DNA of 64,000 nt from an uncultured Candidatus Entotheonella sp. Lineage in GTDB: Bacteria; Tectomicrobia; Entotheonellia; Entotheonellales; Entotheonellaceae. Where the stretch lies: positions 1,847,300-1,911,299 of the forward strand of contig OX639990.1 of assembly GCA_951828535.1 (NCBI GenBank). The letters are read 5' to 3'. Numbering within the stretch: the first letter of the stretch is position 1; every line of letters begins with the position of its first letter. Below, piece after piece: positions 1 through 8,794 of this stretch. Position numbers and translations under genes: made by a program. The notes beneath the pieces are model-generated. The model worked only from the letters and a program-made list of their open reading frames with translations. It ran no database searches and was not told the DNA's origin.

Positions 1-1529
1 CCGTTTTGGAAAGCGACCTCGCCAGATCGTCGTACGCCGCGTCGCAGTAGCGCGGAATATTCTGGCCAAGCCACTGATTCTCGGGGCCCGGAATTTCATC
101 GCAAATCCAGCCCTGCAAGTAGTTCTGGGGATCGGTGCCGTCGAAGTTGCTGGTGTACATCTGGATATCGGCGTAGAACTTCTGGTAGGTGTCCGGGCTT
201 GACGGGTCGCCGCCGAAGAACACCGATGCGTTGATGTTCTTCAACTCGGTCTCCACGCCGATCTCCCGCCACATCTGCTTGATCAGCGCCTGCGTGCCCT
301 GGCGCACGGAATTGGTCGAGGTCTGGTAGAGGATCGAAAGCCGGACGCCGTCCTTGACGCGGATGCCGTCGGCGCCACGCACCCAGCCGGCATCGTCCAG
401 CAGCTTGTTGGCGCCCGCTATGTCCTGGGCCATGCACCAGTCGTTGGCGGTCGAGGCATAGATCGCCGGCGCCGGCAGCACGCTGCAGGCCATCCGACCG
501 GCAGGCCCATAACCGGCATCAACCAGGATTTCCCGGTCGATCGCCATCGACAGCGCGCGCCGCACCGCCGCATCCGACAGAAACGGGTGCGGATTGGCGC
601 CGTCCTGGTAGGTTGCCCGCTTGTCGCCCAGCGCCGGATCGGGATTGGTGAGCTGCACCACCAGGCGCTCGACCATGCTGCCAAAGGCCGAGACGACCTC
701 CCCCCTGCCCGCCGCAGCCATGGCGGCGAGGATTTCGGGCTCGACCTGGAGATTCCAGGCGTAGTCGAACTCGCCGGTCTCCAGCACGGCGCGCGCCGCG
801 GAAACGGCGTCCCCGCCGCCCTTCAGCAGAACCGAGGAGAAGGCCGGCTGGTCGGAGTCCCGGTACCGGTCGTTCATTTCGTACAGGACGATGTCGTTCG
901 GGCGGAATTCCTGCACCTTGAAGGGGCCGGTGCCGACCGGGCCGAAGTTTTGCTCGGTGCATTCCGGCGCCCGCGCGCCCGTGCACGCCGCGAACTGCTT
1001 TTCCTGGATGACGGGCGATACCGAGCCGACGAACGGAACGTAGGGGAACGGCGTGGCCACCTGGAACGTGATGCGCACCGTATGGCTATCGACAGCCTCA
1101 ACGGCCGTCACGTCCTGAAACCGGCTGGCGGCGCTGCAGGCGCCTTCGGGGTCCATGCAATAGGCCGCCGTGAACGCCACGTCCGCGGCGGTAAACGGAC
1201 TTCCGTCCGACCATTCCACGTCGTCTCGCAGCCTCCAGGTGACGGACAGAAGGTCCGCCGAAACACCGCCATTCTCAACGGTTGGAATCTCCGCTGCCAA
1301 GGCCGGAACCATGGTGCCATGCTCGTCATAGCGCGCCAGGGGTTCCAGAACCAGCGACGCCGCGTGGATGTCCTTGGTTCCCCCCGACAGGAACGGGTTC
1401 AGGATGGACGGCGCCTGCCAGTAGAGCATTTTCAACTGGCCGTCGGTGCCTCGCTCGCCAAGGGCCGCAGACGCCAGCGACATAACAGCGACCAAGGTCA
1501 GGATGAACAGTCGCGGTTTCAGTGGCACA
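1..1529 (-). CDS. ABC transporter substrate-binding protein, family 5 (peptide/nickel type), C-terminus cut by window edge
   Basis: Reading the minus strand from a GTG at 1529 gives an open frame of about 509 codons to the window edge. A GAGGAG Shine-Dalgarno lies seven bases upstream of the GTG. The N-terminus is a signal peptide: Lys/Arg near the start, then a hydrophobic stretch ending in Ala-Ser-Ala-Ala-Leu-Gly. The mature part has family-5 solute-binding features, including the N-terminal Ile-Leu-Asn-Pro-Phe segment, a Val-Glu-Trp-Ser-Asp-Gly-Ser-Pro-Phe-Thr-Ala-Asp motif typical of DppA/OppA-like proteins, and Gly-Pro-Val-Gly-Thr-Gly-Pro-Phe. It probably binds a peptide or similar solute in the periplasm for an ABC importer. 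No permease or ATPase genes are visible; they would lie beyond the left edge. The substrate cannot be told. Confidence 0.85.
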
Positions 1530-1600
1530 GGCAACTCCTCGCTGGTGAGACGGCCCCGAAAAATCCGGGAGCCACGATATATCGGGAGAAACGAGTGAGA

Positions 1601-1695
1601 TGTAGGTCGAATTAGCGAAGCGTAATCCGACATTCCACAGCGATCCTCAGGCTCCCTTGATGCCTGTAACGGTTCCTGTAACCGCCGCCTACCTG
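1601..1695. repeat. Interspersed hairpin repeat, copy 1 (degenerate)
   Basis: The element begins TGTAGGTCGAATTAGCGAAG and continues CGTAATCCGACATTCCAC. It matches the start of a second copy at 13623 at nearly every base over about 38 bases. The inverted right end seen in the second copy is only weakly kept here. Both copies lie between genes. It looks like a small non-autonomous or REP-type element. Confidence 0.75.
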
Positions 1696-1697
1696 AC

Positions 1698-1778
1698 GTC
1701 ACTCCGACGGCGGCCGGAGTCCAGTGGCTTTCCAGGAGGCAAGTCAAGGCGGTGGATTCCGGCATACGCCGGAATGAC
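1698..1778. repeat. REP/MITE-like inverted repeat of the CATTCCGGCG type
   Basis: The left arm at 1698-1723 and right arm at 1753-1778 are imperfect inverted copies of each other. Each arm also contains its own small palindrome (right arm: TTCCGGCATACGCCGGAA). This GTCATTCCGGC...GCCGGAATCCA pattern is a widely scattered bacterial intergenic repeat. Together with the element at 1601 it fills the otherwise empty 1530-1834 gap, where no gene is seen. Confidence 0.7.
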
Positions 1779-1834
1779 CGATTCTGGCATCGGATGGGAA
1801 ATTTTCATAGGAGAGAACCGACGTGCATCACACG

Positions 1835-3475
1835 TCACAGGGGATGAATCAGGCCGCGCAAGGCACCGTGACGCAGTTCGGTAAACAGGTCCGGGCATTC
1901 TTCTCGTACCCGCTCGAGGTCGTTCACCAGGCGTTGCCAATACGCCTGGTAGGCGTCGTACAGCGGCGGCAGTTCGGCCACCAGGCACGGGCGCAGGGCT
2001 TCGGGCTCAAGCGGCTCGACGAGGCCATCCCCATAGGCGAGGTTCATGTTGAGGTACTCGTCCTCGTAGCGGTCCTGATGCTGCTCCCTGACAGCCGCGT
2101 CCCCTCTGTCCGGGCCGTAGGTGAAAAACGGCCCCGCTTCCTTGCCCATAACGGCAATCTGTCCGGTGGTGAAGCCATAGTGACGATACAGGCCGGAGCG
2201 CACGGAGGTGGCGTAGCTGTCCATCGCGCAGTAGGCGCCGCCGAACGCCTTGTCGATGACCACCGAAATGCGCGGCACCATGAGGTTGGGATAGGTCATC
2301 AGTAGCCCGGCGCCCTTGGACAGGATCTGGCCCACCGATTCCGCCTGCGTGGCGATGAAACCCGGCACGTCCACCAGCGTGATGACGGGCAGGTGATAGG
2401 CGTTCGCCAGCTTCAGGATGCGCGTGACTTTGGACGACGAGGCCGCCGTCATTGAACCCCCCAGCACCTGCCGCTGGTTGGCGATGACCACGACCGCAAT
2501 GCCGGCAATGCGCGCCAAGCCAACGACCGCGGAGGTGGCAAATTTCCCGTGGTACTCAAACCACGAGTCGTCATCGACCGCCGCTTCGATAAACGTGCGC
2601 ACGTCCCAGGTGGCGTTGCGCTTGAGGCGGGCGTTTTGCCGGGCTTGCGTCACGATGGCCCGCAAGTCGGTGGGTACGCCGCGTTTGTCCCACGACGCGT
2701 TCCGCGGCGGCAGGGACCACATGCTCTGCGGCAGGTACGAAAACCACTTGCGCGCCAAGGCCGACGCCGCCTCGTAGGTGGCAACCCGGTAGTGCGCCTC
2801 GCCGGACTGCTCGCTGTGAAGTTGCGCACCGCCCATCTCGTCCGGCGTCACCTCCTCGCCGGTAGCCACGCGAATCACCTGCGGCCCGGTGACGGCCATC
2901 ATGCTGCCGTCGATCATGATGACGGTATCGGTCATCACGGGTGCGTAGGCACCGCCGCCGGCGTTCAGTCCGGACAGGATGGACAACATGGGAATGCGGC
3001 CGGAGAGTTCGTTGATCTGCGTGAAAATTTTGCGGAAGATGTCGAGCGAGGCCACGCCGTCGTTGATGTCGGCGCCGCCGGAATCCCAATCAATCAGCAG
3101 CGGGCAGCGCCACCGCTCGGCGAGTTTCATGTGTTTGATGAGCTTGTCGCCGGTGGAAATGGTGACCGCGCCGGCAGCAATGGCAGAGTTAAAGATGGCC
3201 ACGGCGACAGGCCGGCCGTTCATGTCGCCGCAGCCGGTGAGCAAACGACGTTTGCCGTGCCGCGGATCGAGGTCGGGGCTGGACGCGTCCTCTTCCGTAA
3301 ACGTCCCGGCGTCGAACAGGCAGGCGATTTTCTCCTGCACGGTCAGCTTGCCGCGGGCGTGCTGCCGTGCGGCAGCCTGAAAGTCCGGTCGCGTCCATAC
3401 CTCGCGCAGGTACGACAGGCTGTGCGCCAGGTCAACGCCTGTTTGTTCGTTAATGGTCTGCGGCTTTTCGTCCAT
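1835..3475 (-). CDS. Acyl-CoA carboxylase, carboxyltransferase (beta) subunit
   Basis: A 546-residue protein of the PccB/MccB carboxyltransferase family. Such enzymes move the carboxyl group from biotin to an acyl-CoA such as propionyl- or methylcrotonyl-CoA. The N-terminal half shows Arg-Gly-Lys-Leu-Thr-Val-Gln-Glu-Lys-Ile and an acyl-CoA-binding crotonase-like fold with a Leu-Asn-Ala-Gly-Gly-Gly-Ala-Tyr segment. The C-terminal half has Val-Asp-Val-Pro-Gly-Phe followed by a Lys-Ala-Phe-Gly-Gly-Ala-Tyr biotin-site motif. Start is uncertain: ATG 3475 has a GGAG upstream, and an in-frame GTG lies at 3493. No biotin carboxylase or biotin-carrier gene adjoins it, so its partner lies elsewhere. 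The exact acyl-CoA substrate cannot be called. Confidence 0.88.
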   Translation of the reverse strand: MDEKPQTINEQTGVDLAHSLSYLREVWTRPDFQAAARQHARGKLTVQEKIACLFDAGTFTEEDASSPDLDPRHGKRRLLTGCGDMNGRPVAVAIFNSAIAAGAVTISTGDKLIKHMKLAERWRCPLLIDWDSGGADINDGVASLDIFRKIFTQINELSGRIPMLSILSGLNAGGGAYAPVMTDTVIMIDGSMMAVTGPQVIRVATGEEVTPDEMGGAQLHSEQSGEAHYRVATYEAASALARKWFSYLPQSMWSLPPRNASWDKRGVPTDLRAIVTQARQNARLKRNATWDVRTFIEAAVDDDSWFEYHGKFATSAVVGLARIAGIAVVVIANQRQVLGGSMTAASSSKVTRILKLANAYHLPVITLVDVPGFIATQAESVGQILSKGAGLLMTYPNLMVPRISVVIDKAFGGAYCAMDSYATSVRSGLYRHYGFTTGQIAVMGKEAGPFFTYGPDRGDAAVREQHQDRYEDEYLNMNLAYGDGLVEPLEPEALRPCLVAELPPLYDAYQAYWQRLVNDLERVREECPDLFTELRHGALRGLIHPL

Positions 3476-3514
3476 CGCGTCGTCTGTCTCCACTCATGTA
3501 TCGTCGTTTCGCAA

Positions 3515-4207
3515 TCAAAGACTATTTTTTGTGAAAGTCAGAAATAGCAACCTTCCAAAGAGTAACTTTCGATAATTATGCAACCGATTTAATTTGTTGT
3601 TCTTCCTGAAAAAAAACAGGATCGGATAAAACAATATAAATAAGCCAATCGAAGAACGCTGATATTTGTCAATTTCCACTTCAGCTTCTATATAGTTATT
3701 CTGAACGGCAACATAATTATACTGATCTAGTGTGAGTGAAGATACATGCTGAAGTCCGTCATGGTTTCTCATATCGAGAGGAATAAACGTGTAGAAGAAA
3801 CCCGTCTTTAGAAACCTCATCCTCGATTTGATCGACAAGATGTTTGGAGTTGATATATAAAGCTTGCCACCGGATTTTAGGATTCTGTTTGTTTCTCTGA
3901 AAAAATTCTGGTGATCCGTAATATGTTCGCTAACTTCTATGGCAATAATGACATCAAAATAATTGTCTACATATGGAAAATCCGATGTGATATCAACTTT
4001 TCTACATTCAACAGGATCAAATTGAAATATCTCTGGAAATAAGTCGCAAGCGTAAACTTCGTAACCCATTTCATAGAGCGTCTTTGTGAAAGCGCCGTGC
4101 CCTGCACCCAAGTCGAGCACCTTCATGTTTGTCGGCACGTGTTTCCGGAAAAATGTCAAAAACTTCTCATGCGTGCCCGGCATCGTGATTGGTTTTATCT
4201 CCGGCAT
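3515..4207 (-). CDS. Class I SAM-dependent methyltransferase (UbiG-like fold), AT-rich
   Basis: A 230-residue methyltransferase. Motif I is Val-Leu-Asp-Leu-Gly-Ala-Gly-His-Gly at about residues 30-38, the SAM-ribose acidic position follows in Tyr-Ala-Cys-Asp-Leu, and a post-I Glu-Val-Ser-Glu-His-Ile segment matches the methyltransferase-11/23 group. The C-terminal quarter is hydrophobic and basic, which suggests membrane association. Base composition is clearly more AT-rich than neighbours on both sides, and codon use (many AAA, ATA, TTT) differs too, so recent transfer is likely. It stands at the end of a surface-glycan cluster, so a sugar or glycan-end methylation role is plausible. The target is not identified. 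The Shine-Dalgarno for the chosen ATG is weak. Confidence 0.8.
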   Translation of the reverse strand: MPEIKPITMPGTHEKFLTFFRKHVPTNMKVLDLGAGHGAFTKTLYEMGYEVYACDLFPEIFQFDPVECRKVDITSDFPYVDNYFDVIIAIEVSEHITDHQNFFRETNRILKSGGKLYISTPNILSIKSRMRFLKTGFFYTFIPLDMRNHDGLQHVSSLTLDQYNYVAVQNNYIEAEVEIDKYQRSSIGLFILFYPILFFFRKNNKLNRLHNYRKLLFGRLLFLTFTKNSL

Positions 4208-4348
4208 CTTAAATCACCACTGCGTTAAAGGGCCCGACAGCCAAGGGTCAGCGAGGGCATTGCATTATCTTCCTTGTCTACATGACTCCTCTATCGTAAC
4301 ACGGCAGGCCCTCCAGGAAACGGGGGTACGTGGTACTGGCTATCGGTA

Positions 4349-5455
4349 TCACGTCGGGTTGGCGTGCCCACCCTCGTCGAGCAGGCGTTCAATCACTGCC
4401 TTGGTACGCTGCGAGGCGTGTCCGTCAAGGCCGTAGAACAGGTAGTCGCGGTAAACTTGGGAACGCTGCCGGCGCTCTGGATCATCCCGCAAGGCGTTGG
4501 CCACGGCGTTGCCGATCTCATCGGGGCGGGTGATGTGCAGGAAGGCGCCCGCGAGGAAGTCTTGCATGGTTTCGCCGAGCAGGGGCTCGCCGTCGTGATG
4601 GCGCATGCTGGCGTCGGGAAGCACGAAGATGATGCCGGTTTTGTCAAGGGCCAGAAAGTCGAACAACGTGCTCGACGCCTCGCTGATCAGCGTATCCGCG
4701 GCATACAGGTAGGGCACGATATTGTAGTCATCCACCGGCAGTAAGACGGCGTGCGGGAACCCCTTCACGGCGCGTTGGTACAGCCTATGGTGCCAGTGCG
4801 GAGCGTATTTGCCGCGCCAACTGTATTGATGCAGCTTGATAATCAGGTTATAGCGCCGCGTTTCGGTCAGGATACGCTCACGAACGATATCGATGCAGCT
4901 CGGCTTGTAGGTAGGCGCAAACAGCACGGTCGGCTTGGCAGGATCGAGACCCAAACGGCTCAGAATATCGCTGCGCGACGGCTTTTGCGGCCCGAACAGA
5001 GGGTCGAGCTTCGGCAGGCCGACCTTGTGCACCGTGGACACACCCAATGCGTTCGCCTGCCGAATCCTGTCGACCCGGTAATCCCCTTCCACGAAAATCT
5101 GGTAACGGGTGTGGGGCTGCCGACGCAGGTTGCGATACAGGATGTTCTTGATGCCGGTGCCGTGGTTGACGAAGCACAACAGGGCTGGGCCGTAACGCTT
5201 CGGGTCACGCACCGTGTCGCCCACGATTACAACGTCACAACCGTGGGCGTCATTGGCAATCGTCAGCCCCTCGGCACGAAAACGGGCCTCCAGGTCCCGA
5301 CGGAGCGAACGGTTGAACAGACCAAAACGGCGCTCAGCGTCGTGGGAGCAGACGAAGGCGATGTCGTAACGTGGATCTTGTCGAAACACTTGGTAAAGGG
5401 GGTCGAAAGCGGCACGATGATATAAATGCCCGATTTCGAAAAGCAGCCTGGTCAT
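4349..5455 (-). CDS. CDP-glycerol glycerophosphotransferase-family protein
   Basis: A 368-residue protein resembling the C-terminal catalytic part of the TagB/TagF family, which transfers polyol-phosphate from CDP-polyols to a glycan. Visible family features are Val-Leu-Phe-Ala-Pro-Thr-Tyr-Lys-Pro near residue 190, Ile-Ile-Lys-Leu-His-Gln-Tyr, and Thr-Leu-Ile-Ser-Glu-Ala-Ser-Ser-Thr-Leu-Phe-Asp-Phe (the conserved Asp-x-Ser-Ser region, here Glu-Ala-Ser-Ser). Its ATG overlaps the stop of the upstream heptosyltransferase by four bases, so the two are translationally coupled. A nucleotidyltransferase that could make a CDP-polyol lies nearby at 7914. In a diderm such an enzyme would decorate LPS or capsule rather than teichoic acid. 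The substrate is inferred only. Confidence 0.78.
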   Translation of the reverse strand: MTRLLFEIGHLYHRAAFDPLYQVFRQDPRYDIAFVCSHDAERRFGLFNRSLRRDLEARFRAEGLTIANDAHGCDVVIVGDTVRDPKRYGPALLCFVNHGTGIKNILYRNLRRQPHTRYQIFVEGDYRVDRIRQANALGVSTVHKVGLPKLDPLFGPQKPSRSDILSRLGLDPAKPTVLFAPTYKPSCIDIVRERILTETRRYNLIIKLHQYSWRGKYAPHWHHRLYQRAVKGFPHAVLLPVDDYNIVPYLYAADTLISEASSTLFDFLALDKTGIIFVLPDASMRHHDGEPLLGETMQDFLAGAFLHITRPDEIGNAVANALRDDPERRQRSQVYRDYLFYGLDGHASQRTKAVIERLLDEGGHANPT

Positions 5456-6525
5456 GCGCTGCTATTCTTCCACATGGTTCTGGCCGCGGCCAGCACGCGG
5501 GCACTGGAAATGTCCTGCATGCAGGCGTGATGCCTCAGCGGGCAACGCTGCGAGCCCTTGGTGCTGCACGGGCGACAGGGCAAAAGCTCGCTGACGACCT
5601 CGGCGTGGGCCTGAAACGGATAGAAGCCGAACTCCTGTACAGTAGGGCCGAAAATGGCCACAACGGGAACTTGTAGGGCAGTAGCCATGTGCATGAGGCC
5701 GGAATCGTTGCTGATAAGCAAGCGGCAACGGCTCAACAGGGCAGCGCTGTACATGAGCGACAGGGTGCCGGCACCGTTGACGACCGGCACGTCCAGCTTG
5801 TCGCATAGGGTTCGGGCCAGTTGCGCTTCGTCCGGGCCACCCAGGATGACCACGGCCGCCTGTTTTTCCCGCGCCAATTCCTGTGCTACAGCGGCGAAGC
5901 GTTCCACAGGCCAGCGCTTGGTGGCCCAGCGGGTGCCGGGCGCCACCGCCAGCAAGGGCTGATCCAGGGCATCAGGCAGGCTGCGATTGATATGGGTCTG
6001 CATCGCTGCCATGCTCTCGGGATCAAGGTGCATTGTCGGCGGGCCCAGTCGGCCCATGAGGCCCAGACGCCTCAGGGGCGCCGCATAAAGCTCGGGCACC
6101 GACGTCATGCGCGACAAGGTGTTCCAGCCCAGACGCACCAGCAGGGCGCGGCGCAGGACTCGTTTGTCATACGTCAGCTTGCGATGTGCTCTCAGACCTA
6201 GCAGAAGCAATTGACTGCGCGGCGTACAGTGCAGATCCAGGGCAAAATCGTATCGGTCGGCACGCAGGCCGCGCAGCGTGCGCAGTAATGGTTGCCGGGA
6301 ATCGAAGGTCAGTAGGTGGGTAATGCCGGGATGGGCGCTCAACAAATCGCGGTATTCGGCCTTGACGAGTACGTCGATCTGGGCTTGTGGACAGGTGGTG
6401 CGTAACAGGTTCAACAGGGGTGTCATCAGCAGAATATCGCCCAACGCGCTTAGGCGGATCAACAGGATGCTCCGTAACTCGTGGAACGCGAGGGCGCCGT
6501 TACGCGAGACGCTTGTCGAGGACAT
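5452..6525 (-). CDS. Glycosyltransferase family 9 (LPS heptosyltransferase family)
   Basis: A 357-residue GT9 protein that probably adds a heptose or related sugar to the LPS core at the cytoplasmic face. The N-terminus has Arg-Leu-Ser-Ala-Leu-Gly-Asp-Ile-Leu-Leu-Met-Thr-Pro, the signature of WaaC/WaaF/WaaQ enzymes. The C-terminal half has Pro-Gly-Thr-Arg-Trp-Ala-Thr-Lys-Arg-Trp-Pro and the Asn-Asp-Ser-Gly-Leu-Met-His sugar-nucleotide motif, followed by Ile-Phe-Gly-Pro-Thr. The frame stays open to 6768, but that extension lies inside the preceding glycosyltransferase gene. ATG 6525 is preferred because it has an AAGGTG upstream and overlaps the previous stop by only 26 bases. Four cysteines near the C-terminus are of unknown meaning. 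Whether it is WaaC, WaaF or WaaQ cannot be told. Confidence 0.87.
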   Translation of the reverse strand: MSSTSVSRNGALAFHELRSILLIRLSALGDILLMTPLLNLLRTTCPQAQIDVLVKAEYRDLLSAHPGITHLLTFDSRQPLLRTLRGLRADRYDFALDLHCTPRSQLLLLGLRAHRKLTYDKRVLRRALLVRLGWNTLSRMTSVPELYAAPLRRLGLMGRLGPPTMHLDPESMAAMQTHINRSLPDALDQPLLAVAPGTRWATKRWPVERFAAVAQELAREKQAAVVILGGPDEAQLARTLCDKLDVPVVNGAGTLSLMYSAALLSRCRLLISNDSGLMHMATALQVPVVAIFGPTVQEFGFYPFQAHAEVVSELLPCRPCSTKGSQRCPLRHHACMQDISSARVLAAARTMWKNSSA

Positions 6526-7585
6526 CGTGGTACACCTTGAGGTTGGCAGCACCCATGCGCTCGACCGTGAAAAACCGTTCCACGCGACGACGGCCAGCCT
6601 CACCGAAGGCCCGGCCGCGTTCCGGTTGCCGCAATAACGAACAAAGCGCCTCGGCCAAGGCACACGCATCGCCTGGAGGCACCAACAAGCCGGTGGCACC
6701 ATCCTGCACGGATTCCGGAATGCCTCCAGCGCGCGTTGCCACCACGGGTTTGCGCAGCGCCATGGCATCCAGAACGGAGGTGCCCAAAGCCTCCAAAGTG
6801 GAGGGAAATACGAATATCTCGAAACCCCGAATCAGGGCCAGAACGTCGCGGCGAAATCCTGTAAAACAGACGGAGCCGCTGAGACCCAGGTCAGCAGCCT
6901 CAGCCTCAAGTTCGGCACGCAATCTGCCCTCCCCGACAATGACCAAGCAGGCTCTCGGCTCAACCTGCTGCAAGTGGGACATAGCCTGCAACAGATAGCG
7001 GTGGCCCTTGTATCCATCAAGATGCCCGACCGTGCCGATTACGCGGGCACCGGCGGGAAATACGCTGACCGTTTCCTGCACGCCGTCGATGCGTGCTAGA
7101 TCGACACCGCTGTGCACTGTCCGCACGGCGTCGGCAGCGATGCCGCTTTCAAGCATGACTATCCGTACGGCCTCCGAAACAGCCACGTACTGTATATCAG
7201 GCACGGTGTATTTATACCGGCTCAACAGGCTGCGGCGGGGTCGCCGGTCGATGCGGCGCGACACCACTTTACGCACCCTCGGCGCCATGAGGCAGGCAAG
7301 CAGGCCAATGCTATGGGCGTGCGGATCGTGCATGTGCAGGATGTCGATGCGCCGGCGCCGCAGCCACGAACCCAAGCGCCAAGCGGCAACCAGATCCAGG
7401 TCGTGTCTCATCTCCAGCGGCATGACGGATATCCCAGCCTCGCCGGCACGCTGACTTAAGGCACCCCGGGCCGGGCAGACAACCACCGAATCGTAGTCCT
7501 GCGCCCGCAAAAACTGAGCTAGGTACAGCACTTGCTGCTCAGCACCACGCCAGAACAACCACGAGTTAAGGTGAGCGATTTTCAT
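6500..7585 (-). CDS. GT4-family glycosyltransferase (GT-B fold)
   Basis: A 361-residue retaining glycosyltransferase of the group-1/GT4 type. The N-terminal domain starts His-Leu-Asn-Ser-Trp-Leu-Phe-Trp-Arg-Gly-Ala-Glu-Gln-Gln, a typical acceptor-domain opening with the Gly-Ala-Glu loop. The C-terminal donor domain has Val-Gly-Glu-Gly-Arg-Leu, then the conserved Glu-x7-Glu region as Phe-Pro-Ser-Thr-Leu-Glu-Ala-Leu-Gly-Thr-Ser-Val-Leu-Asp-Ala-Met-Ala, followed by Ala-Gly-Gly-Ile-Pro-Glu. It precedes and overlaps the GT9 gene, so it belongs to the same LPS-core operon. A GGAAAG lies upstream of the ATG. Donor and acceptor sugars are not predictable. Confidence 0.87.
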   Translation of the reverse strand: MKIAHLNSWLFWRGAEQQVLYLAQFLRAQDYDSVVVCPARGALSQRAGEAGISVMPLEMRHDLDLVAAWRLGSWLRRRRIDILHMHDPHAHSIGLLACLMAPRVRKVVSRRIDRRPRRSLLSRYKYTVPDIQYVAVSEAVRIVMLESGIAADAVRTVHSGVDLARIDGVQETVSVFPAGARVIGTVGHLDGYKGHRYLLQAMSHLQQVEPRACLVIVGEGRLRAELEAEAADLGLSGSVCFTGFRRDVLALIRGFEIFVFPSTLEALGTSVLDAMALRKPVVATRAGGIPESVQDGATGLLVPPGDACALAEALCSLLRQPERGRAFGEAGRRRVERFFTVERMGAANLKVYHDVLDKRLA

Positions 7586-7913
7586 GTCTTACTTTCCGGT
7601 TTGAGGAAAATTGTGGAAATGGTCTTTGAAACCATGTTGGCCAGTCAGGCGTAATTGCCGAAGTTGCGGCGCCCCCCATTCATCGAAATGAACGGTCATA
7701 CGAGAAGACGCCCTAGCGTAGGCAGGCTGCATGTCCTTGTACAGGATGGAGTTGAATACCGCAAACAGCAACGTGCCACATGAACAGACAAAAGGATTCG
7801 CCAAACCGGGCCGCCGCTCTGCAAATGGAAGGCGGTTCGTTATGTGTGTTACGGTATTTGTTTCTGCAGTGAAAAAATGGCACCGGAAGACACATCTGGA
7901 AGTAGGATCTCAC
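7586..7913. other. Divergent intergenic region
   Basis: About 330 bases separate the minus-strand glycan operon from the plus-strand nucleotidyltransferase, so promoters for both should lie here. I see no clear consensus promoter, hairpin or repeat. A 71-codon open frame on the minus strand lacks a Shine-Dalgarno and any recognisable domain and is not called. Confidence 0.4.
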
Positions 7914-8678
7914 ATGCGGCAACTTGCCGATTCTCAGTACGCCGAAAGCAGTGGTTTGCAGGCCGTCATCCTGGCCGCGGGCGAGGGCCAGCGCCTGCGT
8001 CCGGGGGGATACCTGAAGCCGCTGACACCGCTGCTGGGCGTCACCTTGCTGGAGCGCGTCGTTCTGGCTTGCCGTGACGTAGGAGTCAGTGAGTGCATCG
8101 TTGTGCTCGGTTACGGCAAAGAGCGCATCGGCGAGCGACTTGACGAATTGGCCGACCGTGCCGGCATCGCCGTGCGCGGCGTGGAAAATCCCCATTGGGA
8201 GGAAGGCAACGGCACCTCGGCCCTGGCGGCGCAACCGTATATTCGCGGATCGTTCCTCTTGGCCATGTGCGATCACGTTTTTGATTCAGCCATCCTGCAC
8301 CATCTTGTGGATGCCGGTAGCGGAGATGCCGAGTGCCTATTAGCGGTAGATTACGGTACAGAACGGGTGTTTCGCCTCGACGACGCCACCAAGGTTCAAC
8401 TCACCAACGGCACGATCACCGCTATCGGCAAGGACCTTCAGTCCTATACGGCGGTTGACACCGGTCTCTTCTTCTGCCAGCCAAAGGTCTTCGACGTCCT
8501 GCAACAAGCGCGAGCCGCTGGCGAAGGCTCCCTCAGCGAGGGCTGGCGCCGCCTGATTCCGCGCCGGCAATTCCAGGCACTGGACATCGGTGAGGCGTTC
8601 TGGGTGGACGTGGACACACCGGAAAGCTTGCGCTACGCCGAGCGCGTTTTGCGTAGCCAGACAGACTACTTGAAGTAA
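7914..8678 (+). CDS. Sugar/polyol-phosphate nucleotidyltransferase, inositol-1-phosphate cytidylyltransferase-like
   Basis: A 254-residue single-domain NTP transferase. The N-terminal signature is Ala-Val-Ile-Leu-Ala-Ala-Gly-Glu-Gly-Gln-Arg-Leu with a following Lys-Pro-Leu. A later Gly-Asn-Gly-Thr-Ser-Ala-Leu-Ala-Ala segment and an Ala-Met-Cys-Asp-His-Val-Phe metal-binding segment closely resemble the CTP:inositol-1-phosphate cytidylyltransferase part of archaeal bifunctional IPCT/DIPP synthases, where the latter reads Met-Gly-Asp-His-Val-Tyr. The CDP-alcohol phosphotransferase domain found there is absent. ATG 7914 is chosen because TAGGA lies seven bases upstream and the family homology starts here; the open frame extends back to 7731. 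The gene faces away from the LPS operon. It may supply a CDP-activated polyol to the transferase at 4349; this is inference. Confidence 0.78.
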   Translation: MRQLADSQYAESSGLQAVILAAGEGQRLRPGGYLKPLTPLLGVTLLERVVLACRDVGVSECIVVLGYGKERIGERLDELADRAGIAVRGVENPHWEEGNGTSALAAQPYIRGSFLLAMCDHVFDSAILHHLVDAGSGDAECLLAVDYGTERVFRLDDATKVQLTNGTITAIGKDLQSYTAVDTGLFFCQPKVFDVLQQARAAGEGSLSEGWRRLIPRRQFQALDIGEAFWVDVDTPESLRYAERVLRSQTDYLK

Positions 8679-8794
8679 ATTCAATCGCCGAAGGGGGATG
8701 GTTGCTACGTCTTAACCAAGTAAGATAACCTCTGGGAACTGTGGACACTGCACAAGCCAGCCCCCAGACCTTCCAAGCCGGACCTCGGGACCAT

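Noticed and set aside
587-1615. 342-codon plus-strand frame at the left edge
   Set aside because: It is antisense to the family-5 binding-protein gene, whose translated sequence is clearly homologous; the plus frame is not.
5452-6768. 438-residue form of the GT9 protein
   Set aside because: The N-terminal 81 residues lie inside the upstream glycosyltransferase gene and match no GT9 sequence; ATG 6525 fits the family start.
7589-7804. 71-codon minus-strand frame between glycan genes
   Set aside because: No ribosome-binding site, no domain, and it spans the expected promoter region.
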